From NCBI RefSeq assembly GCF_014201095.1, contig NZ_JACHDN010000001.1, positions 310,001 to 374,000 of the forward strand: 64,000 nucleotides of DNA, read 5' to 3'. This document shows positions 25,800 to 37,191 of the stretch, in pieces. The translations under genes were made by a program, and so were the position numbers. The stretch comes from Cellulomonas hominis (GTDB taxonomy: Bacteria > Actinomycetota > Actinomycetes > Actinomycetales > Cellulomonadaceae). The notes below the pieces were generated by a model that did no database searches, had not been told where the DNA came from, and saw only the letters and a list, made by a program, of their open reading frames with translations. Position 1 is the first letter of the stretch. Each line of letters opens with the position of its first letter.

Positions 25800-27681
25800 C
25801 GACCGCCGCCCCGGCGCCCACCGCCCCGACGCCGGCCCCCGCCCACCGCCCCGGCCTGCGCGCCCGCATCGCCGCCGACCCCCTGCGGCGCGCCGTCCGC
25901 CTGCTCGACGTCGACCCCCGGCGGGCGGCCCTCGCCGTGCTGCTCGGCACCGCCGCGCTCGGGTCCGCCGTCGCGCTCGCCGCCGTCTCGGCGTGGCTCA
26001 TCACCCGCGCCGCCCAGATGCCCCCCGTCCTCGAGCTGTCCGTCGCCACCGTCGCGGTGCGGGCGTTCGGCATCGGCCGCGGGCTGTTCCGCTACCTGGA
26101 GCGCCTCGTGTCCCACGACGTGGCGCTGCGCGGCATGAGCCGGCTGCGGACCACGCTGTACCGCAGGCTCGCCGACGGCAGCCCGGGCGCGACCCTCGGC
26201 CTGCGCCGCGGGGACCTGCTCGCCCGCGTCGGCGCGGACGTCGACGCCGTCGGCGACGTGGTGGTGCGCGGGCTGCTCCCGGCCGCCGTCGCCGCCGTGC
26301 TCGGCCTCGGCACGGTCGTCGCGATGGGCATGTTCCTGCCCGCGGCCGGCCTGACGCTCGCCGCCTGCCTGCTGCTCGCGGGCGTCGTCGCGCCGTGGCT
26401 CGCGCAGCGCGCCGCCCGCACCACCGAGCGCCGGGCCGCCGACGCCCGGGCGGAGATGGCCGCCACCGCGCTCGGCCTGCTGGAGGACGCCGGGCCGCTC
26501 GCCGTCCAGCGCCGCACCGGCGCGGAGGTCGCCCGGCTCCGGGCCGCCGACGCCGACCTCGCGCGGGCGACCGACACGGGCGCCGGCCCGGCCGCGGTCG
26601 CCGCGGCGCTCGGGAACCTCGCCGTCGGGCTGGCCGTGCTCGGCGCCCTGCTGGTCGGCATCCCGGCCGCCGCGTCCGGGTCGCTCGCGGCCGTCGAGCT
26701 CGCGGTCGTCGTGCTGACCCCGCTCGCCGCGTTCGAGGCGACGAGCGTGCTGCCCGCCGCGGCGATCCAGGTGCACCGGTCGCGGGCGGCCGCCGCGCGG
26801 CTGATGGACCTGCTGGACGCCGCGGACGGCACGGACGCCCCTGCGACACCCCCCGCCCCGGCACCGGCGGCGCCCGCCGGCACCGCCTCCACCACCGGCA
26901 CCGCCTCCACCACCGCCGCCGGCCCGAGCCTGGTCGCCCGCGGCCTCGCTGTCGGCTGGCCCGGCCGCGAGCCGGTCGTCACCGGCCTCGACCTCGACCT
27001 GGCCCCCGGCCGCAGCCTGGCCGTCGTCGGCCCGTCCGGCGTCGGCAAGACCACCCTGCTGCTGACCCTGGCCGGCTTCCTGCCGCCGCGGGGTGGCGAG
27101 CTGCTGCTCGACGGCGTGCCGCTGCCCGCGGTCGACCCGGCCGTCCGGCTGTCCCGCCTCGCGCTCACCACCGAGGACGCGCACGTCTTCGAGACCACCG
27201 TGCTGGAGAACCTGCGGGTCGCCCGTGGCTCGGCGACGGCGGACGAGGCGCGGGCCGCCCTGGAGCGGGCGGGGCTCGGCGGCTGGCTCGCCGGGCTCCC
27301 CGACGGCGTGGACACCGCGCTCGGCCCGGACGCCCGCAGCGTCTCCGGCGGCGAGCGGCGCCGGCTGCTGCTCGCCCGGTCGCTGCTGGCCACCGCTCCC
27401 CTGCTGCTGGTGGACGAGCCCGCGGAGCACCTGGACCCCGGGACCGCCGACCGGCTCGTCACCGACCTGCTCGTCACCCCGCGCACGACCGGGCCGGACC
27501 GCGGGGTGCTGCTCGTCACCCACCGGCTCGCCCCGCTGGACGCCGCGGACGAGGTGCTCGTGCTCCGCGGCGGGCGTGTCGCGGCGCGCGGGACGCACGC
27601 GCACCTGATCGCGGCCGACGCCGACTACCGTGAGGCCCACGCAGCCGAGCAGGACGACAGCGGGACGGGGACGACGAGGGC

Positions 27682-27697
<16 letters not shown>
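25796..27697 (+). CDS. cydC: thiol reductant ABC exporter subunit CydC
   Basis: A 633-residue partner of CydD: membrane domain with AVSAWLITRAAQMPPVLELS and the CydC-typical FGIGRGLFRYLERLVSHD, then an ATPase domain with Walker A GPSGVGKTT, signature VSGGERRR and Walker B LLLVDEPAEHLD. The linker between the domains contains a repeated TASTTG segment. It begins with ATGA overlap on cydD and its last 16 bases overlap the DosS-like kinase gene, so all five genes read as one operon. Confidence 0.94.
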
Positions 27698-29448
<1,751 letters not shown>

Positions 29449-29467
29449 GCCCCGGGCACCGCGCCGG

Positions 29468-30151
29468 TCAGGAGTGGCCGGTCTCGGCGCGCCAGCCGCT
29501 GTGCCGGCGCGCGGCCACCCACGCGGCCACCTGCGTGCGGCGCTGCAGGCCCATCTTGGCGAGCAGGGACGTGATGTGGTTCTTCACCGTCTTCTCGGCG
29601 ACGCCCAGGCGCTCGGCGATCTCCCGGTTCGACAGGCCGTCGCCGATGAGGTCGAGCACCTTGAGCTCGGACGGCGTGAGGTTCTCGGTCGGGTCCTCGT
29701 GGCCGGCGCGGCGGCGGGTCACGGTCCGCTCGTCCAGCAATGTCCGGCCCGCGGCGACCGCGCGGATCACGTCGGTGATCTCCGCGCCCCGCACGCTCTT
29801 CAGCAGGTACGCGGCGGCACCAGCGTCCAGCGCGGCGGCCAGCGCGTCGTCGTCGTCGAACGACGTCAGCACGATGGCCCGCGCGCCGGGCAGCGTCACC
29901 TTGACCTGCGTCATGAGGTCGATGCCGGTCCCGTCGGGGAGCTGCAGGTCGACCAGGAGGACGTCGGGGTGCACGAGGCCGGCGCGGCGCACGCCGTCCG
30001 CCACGGACCCCGCCTCGGCGACGACCTTCATGCCGTCGGCGCGCTCGACCACCTCGGCGATGCCGCGGCGGACCACCTCGTGGTCGTCGACGATCATCAC
30101 CGAGATCGGTCCGGTGCGGGCCGGCTGGACTGCGCTGTTCGTGGCGGACAC
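29468..30151 (-). CDS. DosR/DevR-like NarL-family response regulator
   Basis: A 227-residue response regulator: receiver domain with acid pocket D22/D23, phosphoacceptor D68 (LLVDLQLPDG), T96 and K118, then a LuxR-type helix-turn-helix from about 158 (LTPSELKVLDLIGDGLSNRE, AEKTVKNHITSLLAKMGLQR). AEKTVKN and the following helix closely match mycobacterial DosR. The GTG at 30151 is chosen for length. It is convergent with the kinase gene and is transcribed separately. It would bind boxes such as the one upstream of cydA. Confidence 0.9.
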   Translation of the reverse strand: MSATNSAVQPARTGPISVMIVDDHEVVRRGIAEVVERADGMKVVAEAGSVADGVRRAGLVHPDVLLVDLQLPDGTGIDLMTQVKVTLPGARAIVLTSFDDDDALAAALDAGAAAYLLKSVRGAEITDVIRAVAAGRTLLDERTVTRRRAGHEDPTENLTPSELKVLDLIGDGLSNREIAERLGVAEKTVKNHITSLLAKMGLQRRTQVAAWVAARRHSGWRAETGHS

Positions 30152-30251
30152 GAAGGCATCGTAACGACCCCGGGCGGCGGGACCGGGCAGCGCCGCACCG
30201 TGGACGGTGCGTCGCCTGGCGCGGCACGACGCGGTGCGGCAGCCTGCGGGC

Positions 30252-31199
30252 ATGACCACCGTGCTGCTGCCGTCGTCGATCGCGCTCTCCCCCGGCCTGC
30301 CCGACGGCGTCGAGGCCCGCACCTACGACGTCGACCAGCCGCTGCCCGAGGCGCTCGTGGACGCCGACGCCCTCGTGGTCTGGGGCAACCCCACGTCGCA
30401 GCTCGCCGACGCGGCCCGCCGCATGGGCCGGCTGCGCTGGGTGCAGACGCTGGCCGCCGGACCGGACCAGGTGCTGGCCGCCGGGTTCGCCCCGCACGTG
30501 CGCGTCACCTCGGGCCGCGGCCTGCACGACGGACCGGTCGCGGAGCACACCCTGGCCCTGCTGCTCGCCGCCGCGCGGCGGATCCCCGAGCTGGTCCGGG
30601 CGCAGGACGAGCACCGGTGGGCGGCCGAGCTCGGCGGGCGGCAGCGGCTGCCGCACGAGGGCGGCGAGTTCCGCTCGCTGTCGGGCGCGCGCGTGCTGAT
30701 CTGGGGCTTCGGGTCGATCGCCACCCGCCTCGCCCCGCTGCTCACCGTGCTGGGCGCCCAGGTCGTCGGCGTGGCCTCCCGGCCGGGCACCCGCGCCGGC
30801 TACCCCGTCATCACGCCCGCCGAGGTCCCCGACGCGCTTCCCGGGACCGACGTCCTCGTGGGCATCCTGCCCGCCACCCCCGCGACGCGGCGCGTGCTCG
30901 GCGCCTCGGTGTTCGCGCGGCTGCCGCGGCACGCGTGGGTGGTGAACGTCGGCCGCGGTGCGACGCTCGACGAGGCCGCCCTGCTCGCGGCGGTCCGGGA
31001 GGAGCGCATCGCCGGCGCGGCCCTGGACGTGTTCGAGACCGAGCCGCTGCCGTCGGGGTCGCCGCTCTGGGCGGAGCCGCGGATCCTCATCACCCCGCAC
31101 GCCGCGGGCGGCCGGCCGGTCGGCGCGGACACGCTCCTGACGGACAACATCGCCGCGTTCACCCGCGACGAGCCGCTGCGCAACCTCGTCACCCGCTGA
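30252..31199 (+). CDS. D-2-hydroxyacid dehydrogenase (NAD-binding)
   Basis: A 315-residue dehydrogenase of the D-isomer-specific family. The dinucleotide motif is in VLIWGFGSIATRLAPLL. Catalytic residues are R235 (NVGRGATLDE), the FETEP glutamate region (262-264) and H283 (ITPHAAGG). The family includes phosphoglycerate, glyoxylate and hydroxypyruvate reductases; the substrate is not clear. It diverges from the DosR-like gene across 100 bases, in which GCACCGT-GG-ACGGTGC (30195-30210) forms a perfect dyad. Confidence 0.9.
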   Translation: MTTVLLPSSIALSPGLPDGVEARTYDVDQPLPEALVDADALVVWGNPTSQLADAARRMGRLRWVQTLAAGPDQVLAAGFAPHVRVTSGRGLHDGPVAEHTLALLLAAARRIPELVRAQDEHRWAAELGGRQRLPHEGGEFRSLSGARVLIWGFGSIATRLAPLLTVLGAQVVGVASRPGTRAGYPVITPAEVPDALPGTDVLVGILPATPATRRVLGASVFARLPRHAWVVNVGRGATLDEAALLAAVREERIAGAALDVFETEPLPSGSPLWAEPRILITPHAAGGRPVGADTLLTDNIAAFTRDEPLRNLVTR

Positions 31200-31230
31200 C
31201 CCCGCTCCGCCCGCCCTGCGCCCGCCCCCC

Positions 31231-31293
31231 GCCGAGACTGCAGGATCCGACTGCGCGCGGATCCCCAGGACCCGCGGATCCTGCCGTCTCGGC
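31231..31293. repeat. composite palindrome between convergent genes (hydroxyacid dehydrogenase / mutM)
   Basis: GCCGAGAC (31231-31238) pairs with GTCTCGGC (31286-31293). Inside that, GCAGGATCCG (31240-31249) pairs with CGGATCCTGC (31275-31284). A third, partial arm CGGATCC lies at 31258-31264. A bidirectional terminator is likely, because both flanking genes end here. No U-run is visible. Confidence 0.75.
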
Positions 31294-31300
31294 GGCCGGG

Positions 31301-32224
31301 TCACTCCCGCGGCGCGGGCTGGCAGACCGGGCAGTGGTGCGACGAGCGGTTCATGAACGGCTCGCGGACGACGGGCGTCCCGCAGCGCGGGCACGGCTCC
31401 CCGGCCTGGCCGTAGACGGCGAGCGACCGGTCGAAGTAGCCCGACGCGCCGTTCACGTTGACGTACAGCGCGTCGAAGCTCGTCCCGCCCTGCGCGAGGG
31501 CGTCCCGCATGACGGAGGCCGCCCCGTCGAGCACCCGCAGCGCCGTCGCCTGGTCGAGCCCGGACGTCGGGGTCGCCGGGTGCACGCGCGCCCGCCACAG
31601 CCCCTCGTCCGCGTAGATGTTGCCCACCCCGGAGACGACGCCCTGGTCGAGCAGCGCGCGCTTCACCTGCGTCCGCCGCCGCCGCACCGCCCGGGCCACC
31701 GCCTCGACGTCCAGCGCGGGGTCGAGCAGGTCCCGGGCGATGTGCCCGACCGGCGCCGGCACCAGCGGCAGCGCGGCCCCCGCGCCGCCCGGCCTCCCGT
31801 CCGCGGTCGGCTCCAGGTCCACCACGGACAGGTGCCCGAAGGTCCGCTGGTCCACGAAGTCCAGCGCCCCGCCGTCGTCCAGCACGAGCCGGACGCGCAG
31901 GTGCGGGTGCCCGTCCCCGGCGGCGACGTCGGCGGCCGAGCCCCGGACCAGCAGCTGGCCGCTCATGCCCAGGTGCGCGAGCAGCGCGTCGTCGGGCGTC
32001 GCGCCGGGCGCACCGGGGTGGTCCAGGGGCAGCCAGAGGAACTTGCCCCGCCGGACGGCCGCGGTCAGCGTGCGGCCGGCGAGCCGGCCCGCGAGGTCGG
32101 CCGGACCCGCGACGTGCCGGCGCACGCTGTACGGCCGGCGCACCTCGACGGACCGCACGGTGCGGCCCACGACGTGCCGCTCCAGGCCGTCGCGGACGGT
32201 CTCGACCTCGGGGAGCTCGGGCAC
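31301..32224 (-). CDS. mutM: formamidopyrimidine-DNA glycosylase (MutM/Fpg)
   Basis: A 307-residue base-excision repair enzyme that removes 8-oxoguanine and nicks the strand. The N-terminal catalytic proline and glutamate are in [14 protein letters not shown]. The helix-two-turn-helix has [20 protein letters not shown], and the C-terminal zinc finger has cysteines in CPRCG and CPVCQ. All key residues are present. It follows rnc by 12 bases, the common rpmF-rnc-mutM order of actinobacteria. Confidence 0.96.
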   Translation of the reverse strand: MPELPEVETVRDGLERHVVGRTVRSVEVRRPYSVRRHVAGPADLAGRLAGRTLTAAVRRGKFLWLPLDHPGAPGATPDDALLAHLGMSGQLLVRGSAADVAAGDGHPHLRVRLVLDDGGALDFVDQRTFGHLSVVDLEPTADGRPGGAGAALPLVPAPVGHIARDLLDPALDVEAVARAVRRRRTQVKRALLDQGVVSGVGNIYADEGLWRARVHPATPTSGLDQATALRVLDGAASVMRDALAQGGTSFDALYVNVNGASGYFDRSLAVYGQAGEPCPRCGTPVVREPFMNRSSHHCPVCQPAPRE

Positions 32225-32236
32225 CGGGCCGGACCG

Positions 32237-32947
32237 TCAGCGCGCGGCGGGCGCCTCGGCCGCGCCGTCGCCCTCGAGGGCGGCGTACGCCAGGGCCGCG
32301 GCGCGCTGCTCGGCGAGCTTCTTGGCGGTGCCGGTCCCGGTGCCGCGCACCGCGCCGGCGACCAGGGCCTCCGCGGTGAAGGTGCGGGCGTGGTCCGGGC
32401 CGTCGCTCGTCACCTGGTACGTCGGGGCGCCCAGGCCGAGCGTCGCGGTGAGCTCCTGCAGGGAGGTCTTCCAGTCCAGGCCCGCACCGAGGTCGGCCGC
32501 CGCGGTCAGCGTGGGGCCGACCAGGTTCATGACGAGCGTCCGGGAGGTCTCCAGGCCGTGCGACAGGTAGACGGCGCCGAACAGCGCCTCCAGCGTGTCG
32601 GACAGGATCGAGTCCTTGTCGCGGCCGCCGGTGGCGAGCTCGCCCTTGCCGAGCAGCACGTAGGACCCGAGGTCCAGGGTGCGGGCGACCTCCGCCAGCG
32701 CGCGCTGGGAGACGGTCGCGGCGCGCATCTTCGCGAGCTCGCCCTCGGACTGCGCCGGGTGCCGGCGGTACAGCTCCTCGGTGACGACGAGGCCGAGCAC
32801 GGTGTCCCCGAGGAACTCCAGGCGCTCGTTCGTCGGGATGCCGCCCGCCTCGTGGGCGAACGACCGGTGCGTGAGTGCCAGCACCAGCAGCTCGGGATCC
32901 AGGTGGACCCCGAGCTGCTGGGCGAGCTGTGCTGCTGCTGTGCTCAT
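32237..32947 (-). CDS. rnc: ribonuclease III
   Basis: A 236-residue double-strand RNA endonuclease for rRNA processing. The catalytic signature [16 protein letters not shown] and the second acidic site [15 protein letters not shown] are intact. A double-stranded RNA binding domain ([20 protein letters not shown]) makes up the C-terminus. It lies 60 bases after rpmF, with a hairpin in the gap. Confidence 0.97.
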   Translation of the reverse strand: MSTAAAQLAQQLGVHLDPELLVLALTHRSFAHEAGGIPTNERLEFLGDTVLGLVVTEELYRRHPAQSEGELAKMRAATVSQRALAEVARTLDLGSYVLLGKGELATGGRDKDSILSDTLEALFGAVYLSHGLETSRTLVMNLVGPTLTAAADLGAGLDWKTSLQELTATLGLGAPTYQVTSDGPDHARTFTAEALVAGAVRGTGTGTAKKLAEQRAAALAYAALEGDGAAEAPAAR

Positions 32948-32956
32948 GGTGCGGTC

Positions 32957-32991
32957 ACCCGCCCGCGCGGTGCGTCACCGGCGGGGCGGGT
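32957..32991 (-). terminator. intercistronic hairpin between rpmF and rnc
   Basis: ACCCGCCC (32957-32964) pairs with GGGCGGGT (32984-32991), with an inner cggtg/caccg stem between. The position after a small ribosomal protein gene and before an enzyme gene resembles the rpmA-obg hairpin and suggests reduced read-through. Confidence 0.5.
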
Positions 32992-33007
32992 GGTGCGACG
33001 CGTCGGC

Positions 33008-33202
33008 TCAGCCGGCGTGCTCGGTCCGCATCGCCTCGGCGTAGCGACGACCGGCGTAGGCGCCGCACGTCGGGCACGCCTGGTGCGGGCGCATGTCCGA
33101 CTTGCACTGCGGGCAGGTGCTGAGCGTCGTGGCAGTGGTCTTCCACTGCGACCGACGCGCACGGGTGTTGCTGCGCGACATCTTGCGCTTCGGAACAGCC
33201 AC
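33008..33202 (-). CDS. rpmF: ribosomal protein bL32 (zinc-ribbon form)
   Basis: A 64-residue L32, MAVPKRKMSRSNTRARRSQW at the start. It has the four zinc-binding cysteines in CPQCKSD and CPTCGAY, so it is the C+ form that holds zinc. No C- paralogue is in the window. It starts 2 bases after the DUF177 gene ends, the standard arrangement. Confidence 0.97.
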   Translation of the reverse strand: MAVPKRKMSRSNTRARRSQWKTTATTLSTCPQCKSDMRPHQACPTCGAYAGRRYAEAMRTEHAG

Positions 33203-33204
33203 GG

Positions 33205-33801
33205 CTAGCTCTCTCTCTTCTCGTCAAGCGTGCTCTGCAGGCCGCCGAGGGCCGCCCACCGAGGGTCAATGGTGTCATGCGAATGCTGTGGGTCGTCCGC
33301 CAGGCGCGCTCCGCACAGGGAGCACAGGCCCGGGCAGTCGTCCCGGCACAACGGCTGGAAGGGTAGCGCAGTCACGAGCGCGTCCCGCAGCGCGGGCTCG
33401 ACGTCGACCAGGTCGCCGTCCAGCTCGTGCACGTCCTCCTCGTCGTCGCCGTTCTCCTCCGCGACCTCGGCGCGACCGGGGTACACGTACAGCTCCTGGA
33501 CGCTGACGTCGACGTCGTCGACGACCTCGTCCAGGCACCGGACGCACTCCCCGACCACCCGGGCCCGCACGGAGCCGGAGACCAGGACCCCCTCCATGAC
33601 GGCCTCGAGCCGGAGGTCCAGCTCGACGTCGTCACCTGCGGGGACGCCGATCACCTCGGTACCGAGGTCCTCGGGAGCGGGGACCGTGCGCTGCACCCGA
33701 CGCATCGATCCCGGACGTCGGCCGAGCTCGTGGGTGTCGAGCACGAACGGCGAGCGGGGATCGAGGTGAGTCGCGCGCTCCACGGTCCACGTTCCTGTCA
33801 T
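33205..33801 (-). CDS. DUF177 (YceD-family) protein
   Basis: A 198-residue YceD/DUF177 protein. Members are linked to 23S rRNA and 50S maturation and are nearly always encoded next to rpmF. Seen here: LDTHELGRRPGSMR near the N-terminus, the cysteine pair ECVRC, an acidic insert (EENGDDEEDVHELDGD), and the cysteine-rich CRDDCPGLCSLCG that could bind zinc. It is the first gene of the DUF177-rpmF-rnc-mutM unit. Confidence 0.92.
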   Translation of the reverse strand: MTGTWTVERATHLDPRSPFVLDTHELGRRPGSMRRVQRTVPAPEDLGTEVIGVPAGDDVELDLRLEAVMEGVLVSGSVRARVVGECVRCLDEVVDDVDVSVQELYVYPGRAEVAEENGDDEEDVHELDGDLVDVEPALRDALVTALPFQPLCRDDCPGLCSLCGARLADDPQHSHDTIDPRWAALGGLQSTLDEKRES

Positions 33802-33845
33802 GAGGGGGTCTCGGTACCTGCGACGACCGGCAGGACCAACGGTCG

Positions 33846-33875
33846 ATCCTACGGTACGGGGCCCGCTGCGCCCAA
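33846..33875 (-). promoter_or_regulatory. promoter of the DUF177-rpmF-rnc-mutM operon
   Basis: On the minus strand, TTGGGC (33870-33875) and TAGGAT (33846-33851) are 18 bases apart, about 45 bases before the DUF177 start at 33801. Confidence 0.6.
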
Positions 33876-33907
33876 TCGGGCGGCTGCTCCTGGCGCTGCG
33901 GCGTCCG

Positions 33908-34402
33908 TCACGCCTCGTCGAGCCGGTCCGCCAGCTTCGCCCGCCCGGCCTGCACCTGGCTCAGCACCTTGCCCAGGTCGATCTCGAAGTCCGCGAGCCG
34001 GCGGTCGCAGTAGTCGTCGGCGTCCCGCCGCAGGCCCCGGGCGGTCTCCTCGGCCTCGCGGACGATCTCCGCGGCCCGGTCGGCGGCCTGGGCGACCACG
34101 GCCTCCTGCTCCACGAGCTCGGCGGCCCGGCGGCGCGCGGCGGCCTCGATGCGCTCGGCGTCGGCCCGCGCGGCGGCCCGCTCGGCGTCGGCGGCGGCCA
34201 GAACCTCGTCGGCGCGGCCGATCTGGGTCGGCAGCGCCTCGCGGGCCTGCGTCACGAGGTCCAGCAGCTCGGCGCGGCTCACGAGGACCGACGCGGACAT
34301 CGGCATCGCCCGGGCCGTGCCCACGGCGTGCTCCAGGGCGTCCAGGACGGCGCTGAGGCTCTCCGGGCGGTGGCCGTCGGCGGCGGCGGTCGGCTCGGTC
34401 AT
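33908..34402 (-). CDS. SepIVA/DivIVA-like coiled-coil protein
   Basis: A 164-residue, mainly helical protein. Residues about 65-160 form a long Ala/Arg/Glu coiled coil (AADAERAAARADAERIEAA, EIVREAEETARGLRRDADDY). The N-terminal part SVLVSRAELLDLVTQAREALP is typical of the actinobacterial SepIVA-like group (mycobacterial Rv2927c), which takes part in septum formation and intracellular membrane domains. It is encoded directly after coaD with an ATGA overlap, as in mycobacteria. The division role is by analogy. Confidence 0.8.
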   Translation of the reverse strand: MTEPTAAADGHRPESLSAVLDALEHAVGTARAMPMSASVLVSRAELLDLVTQAREALPTQIGRADEVLAAADAERAAARADAERIEAAARRRAAELVEQEAVVAQAADRAAEIVREAEETARGLRRDADDYCDRRLADFEIDLGKVLSQVQAGRAKLADRLDEA

Positions 34403-34911
34403 GCGGGGCTCCCCTCGGGGCGGGCGGACGGGCTCGGGACCGCCAGGGCGGCGCGCACGGCGGCGGCGACGGCGGGCGTCACCAGGTCGTCGATCCGGCC
34501 GCCGTGCCGCGCGACGTCCTTCACGAGCGAGGACGCCACGTGCGACAGGGCGGGGTCGCCGACCACGAACGCGGTCTCCACGCCGGACAGGTGCCGGTTC
34601 ATCACGGCCATCGGCAGCTCGGCGTCGAAGTCGGCCCCGCCGCGCAGCCCCTTGACCACGACCGAGGCGCCCAGCGCCCGCAGCTCGTCGGCCAGCAGCC
34701 CGTCGGAGGCGGCGACCCGGACGCCGGGCACGTCGGCGACGGCGTCCTCGATGAGCGCGACGCGGGTGGCCACGTCGAGCAGCGGGCGCTTGGCGGCGTT
34801 GTGCGCGACCAGGACGACGACCTCGTCCGCGAGCCGCCGCGCGCGGCGCACCACGTCGAGGTGGCCGAGCGTGAACGGGTCGAACGAGCCGGGGCAGACG
34901 GCGAGAACCAC
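34399..34911 (-). CDS. coaD: phosphopantetheine adenylyltransferase
   Basis: A 170-residue enzyme transferring AMP to 4'-phosphopantetheine in coenzyme A synthesis. The nucleotidyl-transferase motif is CPGSFDPFTLGHLDVV; VVKGLRGGADFDAELPMAVMN and HVASSLVKDVARHGG are hallmarks. The GTG start at 34911 follows a TAGATT hexamer by 7 bases, suggesting a leaderless message starting inside the rsmD-coaD junction. Confidence 0.97.
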   Translation of the reverse strand: MVLAVCPGSFDPFTLGHLDVVRRARRLADEVVVLVAHNAAKRPLLDVATRVALIEDAVADVPGVRVAASDGLLADELRALGASVVVKGLRGGADFDAELPMAVMNRHLSGVETAFVVGDPALSHVASSLVKDVARHGGRIDDLVTPAVAAAVRAALAVPSPSARPEGSPA

Positions 34912-34918
34912 GCGCTCG

Positions 34919-34924
34919 AATCTA
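34919..34924 (-). promoter_or_regulatory. -10 hexamer, probable leaderless promoter of coaD
   Basis: TAGATT on the minus strand ends 7 bases before the coaD GTG at 34911 and overlaps the end of rsmD. Confidence 0.5.
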
Positions 34925-35503
34925 CAGCGGGTCCGCCCCGGCGTCCGGGTCCGGGCTCCGCGCGCCGAGGTGGACGGCCGTCTCGCCGTACGCGCGGGTG
35001 TCGAAGCCGTGCATGCCCGCGGGCCACGGCGGGGCGGCGCTGCGGGCCGAGCGCTCGACCACGACGACGGACTCCACGGTGAGCGCCGGGACGAGCGCGG
35101 CGAGGATCTCCGCCAGGGTCGCGTCCGGCACGTCGTAGGGCGGGTCCAGCAGCACCAGGTCCCACGGCCGGGCCGCCGGCCGGGCGACGTACGCCTCGAC
35201 GCGCTCGCGCACGACGTCGACCCGGTCCCGCAGCCCCAGGGCCGCGACGTTCCTCCGGCAGACGTCGGCGGCGGCCTTGCCCCACTCGACCAGCACGACG
35301 TGCGCCGCGCCCCGGCTGGCGGCCTCGAGGCCGAGCGCGCCGGAGCCGGCGTAGCCGTCCAGCACCCGGGCGCCCTCGACCGCGTCCAGGTGCTCCAGGC
35401 GGGAGAACAGCGCCTCGCGGACCCGCTCGCTCGTCGGGCGGGTGCCCTTCGGCGGCACCGCGAGCGTCCGGCCGCCCACGGCGCCGGCGACGATCCGCGT
35501 CAC
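34922..35503 (-). CDS. rsmD: 16S rRNA (guanine(966)-N2)-methyltransferase RsmD
   Basis: A 193-residue SAM-dependent methyltransferase acting on G966 of 16S rRNA (E. coli numbering). The N-terminal GGRTLAVPPKGTRPTSERVR, the SAM-binding VLDGYAGSGALGLEAASRG and the catalytic LVLLDPPYDV (DPPY) are present. The GTG start overlaps the stop of the upstream permease gene as GTGA. The rsmD-coaD order is usual in actinobacteria. Confidence 0.95.
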   Translation of the reverse strand: MTRIVAGAVGGRTLAVPPKGTRPTSERVREALFSRLEHLDAVEGARVLDGYAGSGALGLEAASRGAAHVVLVEWGKAAADVCRRNVAALGLRDRVDVVRERVEAYVARPAARPWDLVLLDPPYDVPDATLAEILAALVPALTVESVVVVERSARSAAPPWPAGMHGFDTRAYGETAVHLGARSPDPDAGADPL

Positions 35504-37191
35504 CGCTTCCGGTCCTTGTCCGCCTCCGTCGCCTCGGCCATGCGGTCCATCATCGTCTTCGTGCTGGTGCTGGACCCGAACGCCAGGGCGATCGCGGACG
35601 CGACCACCTGGATCAGCACGAGCGCCGGCACCACGGTGCCCAGCGCCACGCAGATGACGACCGGCATCATGCCGAGCACCGCGACGTCGGGGCCGCGGGA
35701 CAGCACGCCCGCGACGCCGCCGGGCAGCGCGCCCATCGGGGTCGCCACGAGCGGGCCCTGCCAGTTCGGCGCCGGCCGGTACGCGCCGCGCAGGGCCGCG
35801 CCCGCCCACACCGGGGCCGACGCCACGCCGAGCAGCAGCCAGCCGGCCACGTCGCCCTCCCAGCGGCCGACCGCGGCGAACGCGACGGCCGACCACAGCA
35901 GCATCGCGACGCCGGGGACCACGAGGCGGACCCGCCGCACCCGGGCGGCCGACAGCGGCAGCAGCCGGTCGACGATCGGCGCCATCTCCGCGCGCCGCGC
36001 CCCCTCGGCCGTCGCCAGCATGCCGACGTAGCCGCTGACCAGCACCGCCACGACCACGCCGAGCGCGCCGGCGAGCTGCGGGGTGATGACCACGACCACG
36101 GGCACCAGCGCCGAGACCACGAGCTGCACGAGGTGCCGCGGCGAGCGCAGCAGCACCGTCAGGTCCGCCACGACGACCGCGGACAGCGGCCCGCGCACCA
36201 GCCGCATCCGGCGCACCCGGCGCCGGCGGGGCCGGGCGGCGGAGTCGGACAGCGCCCGGCCGAGCTCGCGGGAGTCCAGCGAGACCACGGCGCCGGCGGC
36301 CTGGGTGGCGACCGAGCCGCTCTCCCGCAGGTGCCGGCCGCGGATCCGGCCGAGCCGGGTGTCCAGCCACCAGGCCAGCCCGCCGACCGCGAGCGCCAGG
36401 ACCGCGAGGACGGCGACGGGGACGTCCGGCAGCGCCGCGACCCGCCAGCCCGCGAGGGCCGCGGCCAGCGCGAGCACCGGCGCGGCGGCGATCACCAGGT
36501 CGCCGACGACGGCGGTGGTCCGGCGCGGCACCCCGCGGGACTGCGCCAGGCCCGCGAGCAGCACGAGCGCCGCGCAGGACAGGCCCGCCGTCGCCCCGAT
36601 GCTCAGCACGTGCCCGACGCCGTGGTCCGCGAGCAGACCGCCGTCGAGCAGCGCGACGACCACGCCCCCGATGACGCCGGCGGCGATCGGCAGCCGGCGC
36701 GCGGTCGGCCGCAGCAGGCCCCGGCGGTCCACCGGGGAGCCGAGCCACCAGGTCGCCTCCGCGCCGCCCGCGCCGACCGGCCCGAGCCGGGCACCCAAGG
36801 ACAGCACGGCACCCGCCACCACGACGGCGGCCACCGCGACCACCGTGGGCAGGCTGATGCCGGTGGACAGCGCCTGGTCCGGGACGTGCGGCAGGGCGGT
36901 GCGGAGCTGGCCCGCCACACCGAGCGCGACGCCGAGGCCGATCGCCGTGGTGACGACGGCGTAGTACACGTCGCCCAGCACCTCGCCGATGCCCGCGCCC
37001 GAGCGGCGGCGCGCCACCTGGGCGGTGTACCTGCGGATCGAGCGCGCGGCCGGGACCGGGGTGACGCCGTCGCTCGGCGCGACGGCGGGGGCGGGGGCGT
37101 CGTCCCAGGTGCCGGCGGGCGCCCCGGTGGCGGCCACGTCGGCGGCGTCGCCCGCGGCGGCGGCGAACTCGTCGATCGCGCCGCTGGTCAC
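35500..37191 (-). CDS. ABC transporter membrane protein (DUF6297-like)
   Basis: A 563-residue protein with about twelve membrane segments and a Pro/Ala-rich cytosolic N-terminus. It contains ATWWLGSPVDRRGLLRP and SPRHLVQLVVSALVPVVVVI, a pattern I associate with actinobacterial proteins of the DUF6297 type, which pair with a single ATPase. The C-terminus (STSTKTMMDRMAEATEADKD) is cytosolic. It follows the ATPase gene with a GTGA overlap, so the two make one transporter. The cargo is unknown. Confidence 0.8.
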   Translation of the reverse strand: MTSGAIDEFAAAAGDAADVAATGAPAGTWDDAPAPAVAPSDGVTPVPAARSIRRYTAQVARRRSGAGIGEVLGDVYYAVVTTAIGLGVALGVAGQLRTALPHVPDQALSTGISLPTVVAVAAVVVAGAVLSLGARLGPVGAGGAEATWWLGSPVDRRGLLRPTARRLPIAAGVIGGVVVALLDGGLLADHGVGHVLSIGATAGLSCAALVLLAGLAQSRGVPRRTTAVVGDLVIAAAPVLALAAALAGWRVAALPDVPVAVLAVLALAVGGLAWWLDTRLGRIRGRHLRESGSVATQAAGAVVSLDSRELGRALSDSAARPRRRRVRRMRLVRGPLSAVVVADLTVLLRSPRHLVQLVVSALVPVVVVITPQLAGALGVVVAVLVSGYVGMLATAEGARRAEMAPIVDRLLPLSAARVRRVRLVVPGVAMLLWSAVAFAAVGRWEGDVAGWLLLGVASAPVWAGAALRGAYRPAPNWQGPLVATPMGALPGGVAGVLSRGPDVAVLGMMPVVICVALGTVVPALVLIQVVASAIALAFGSSTSTKTMMDRMAEATEADKDRKR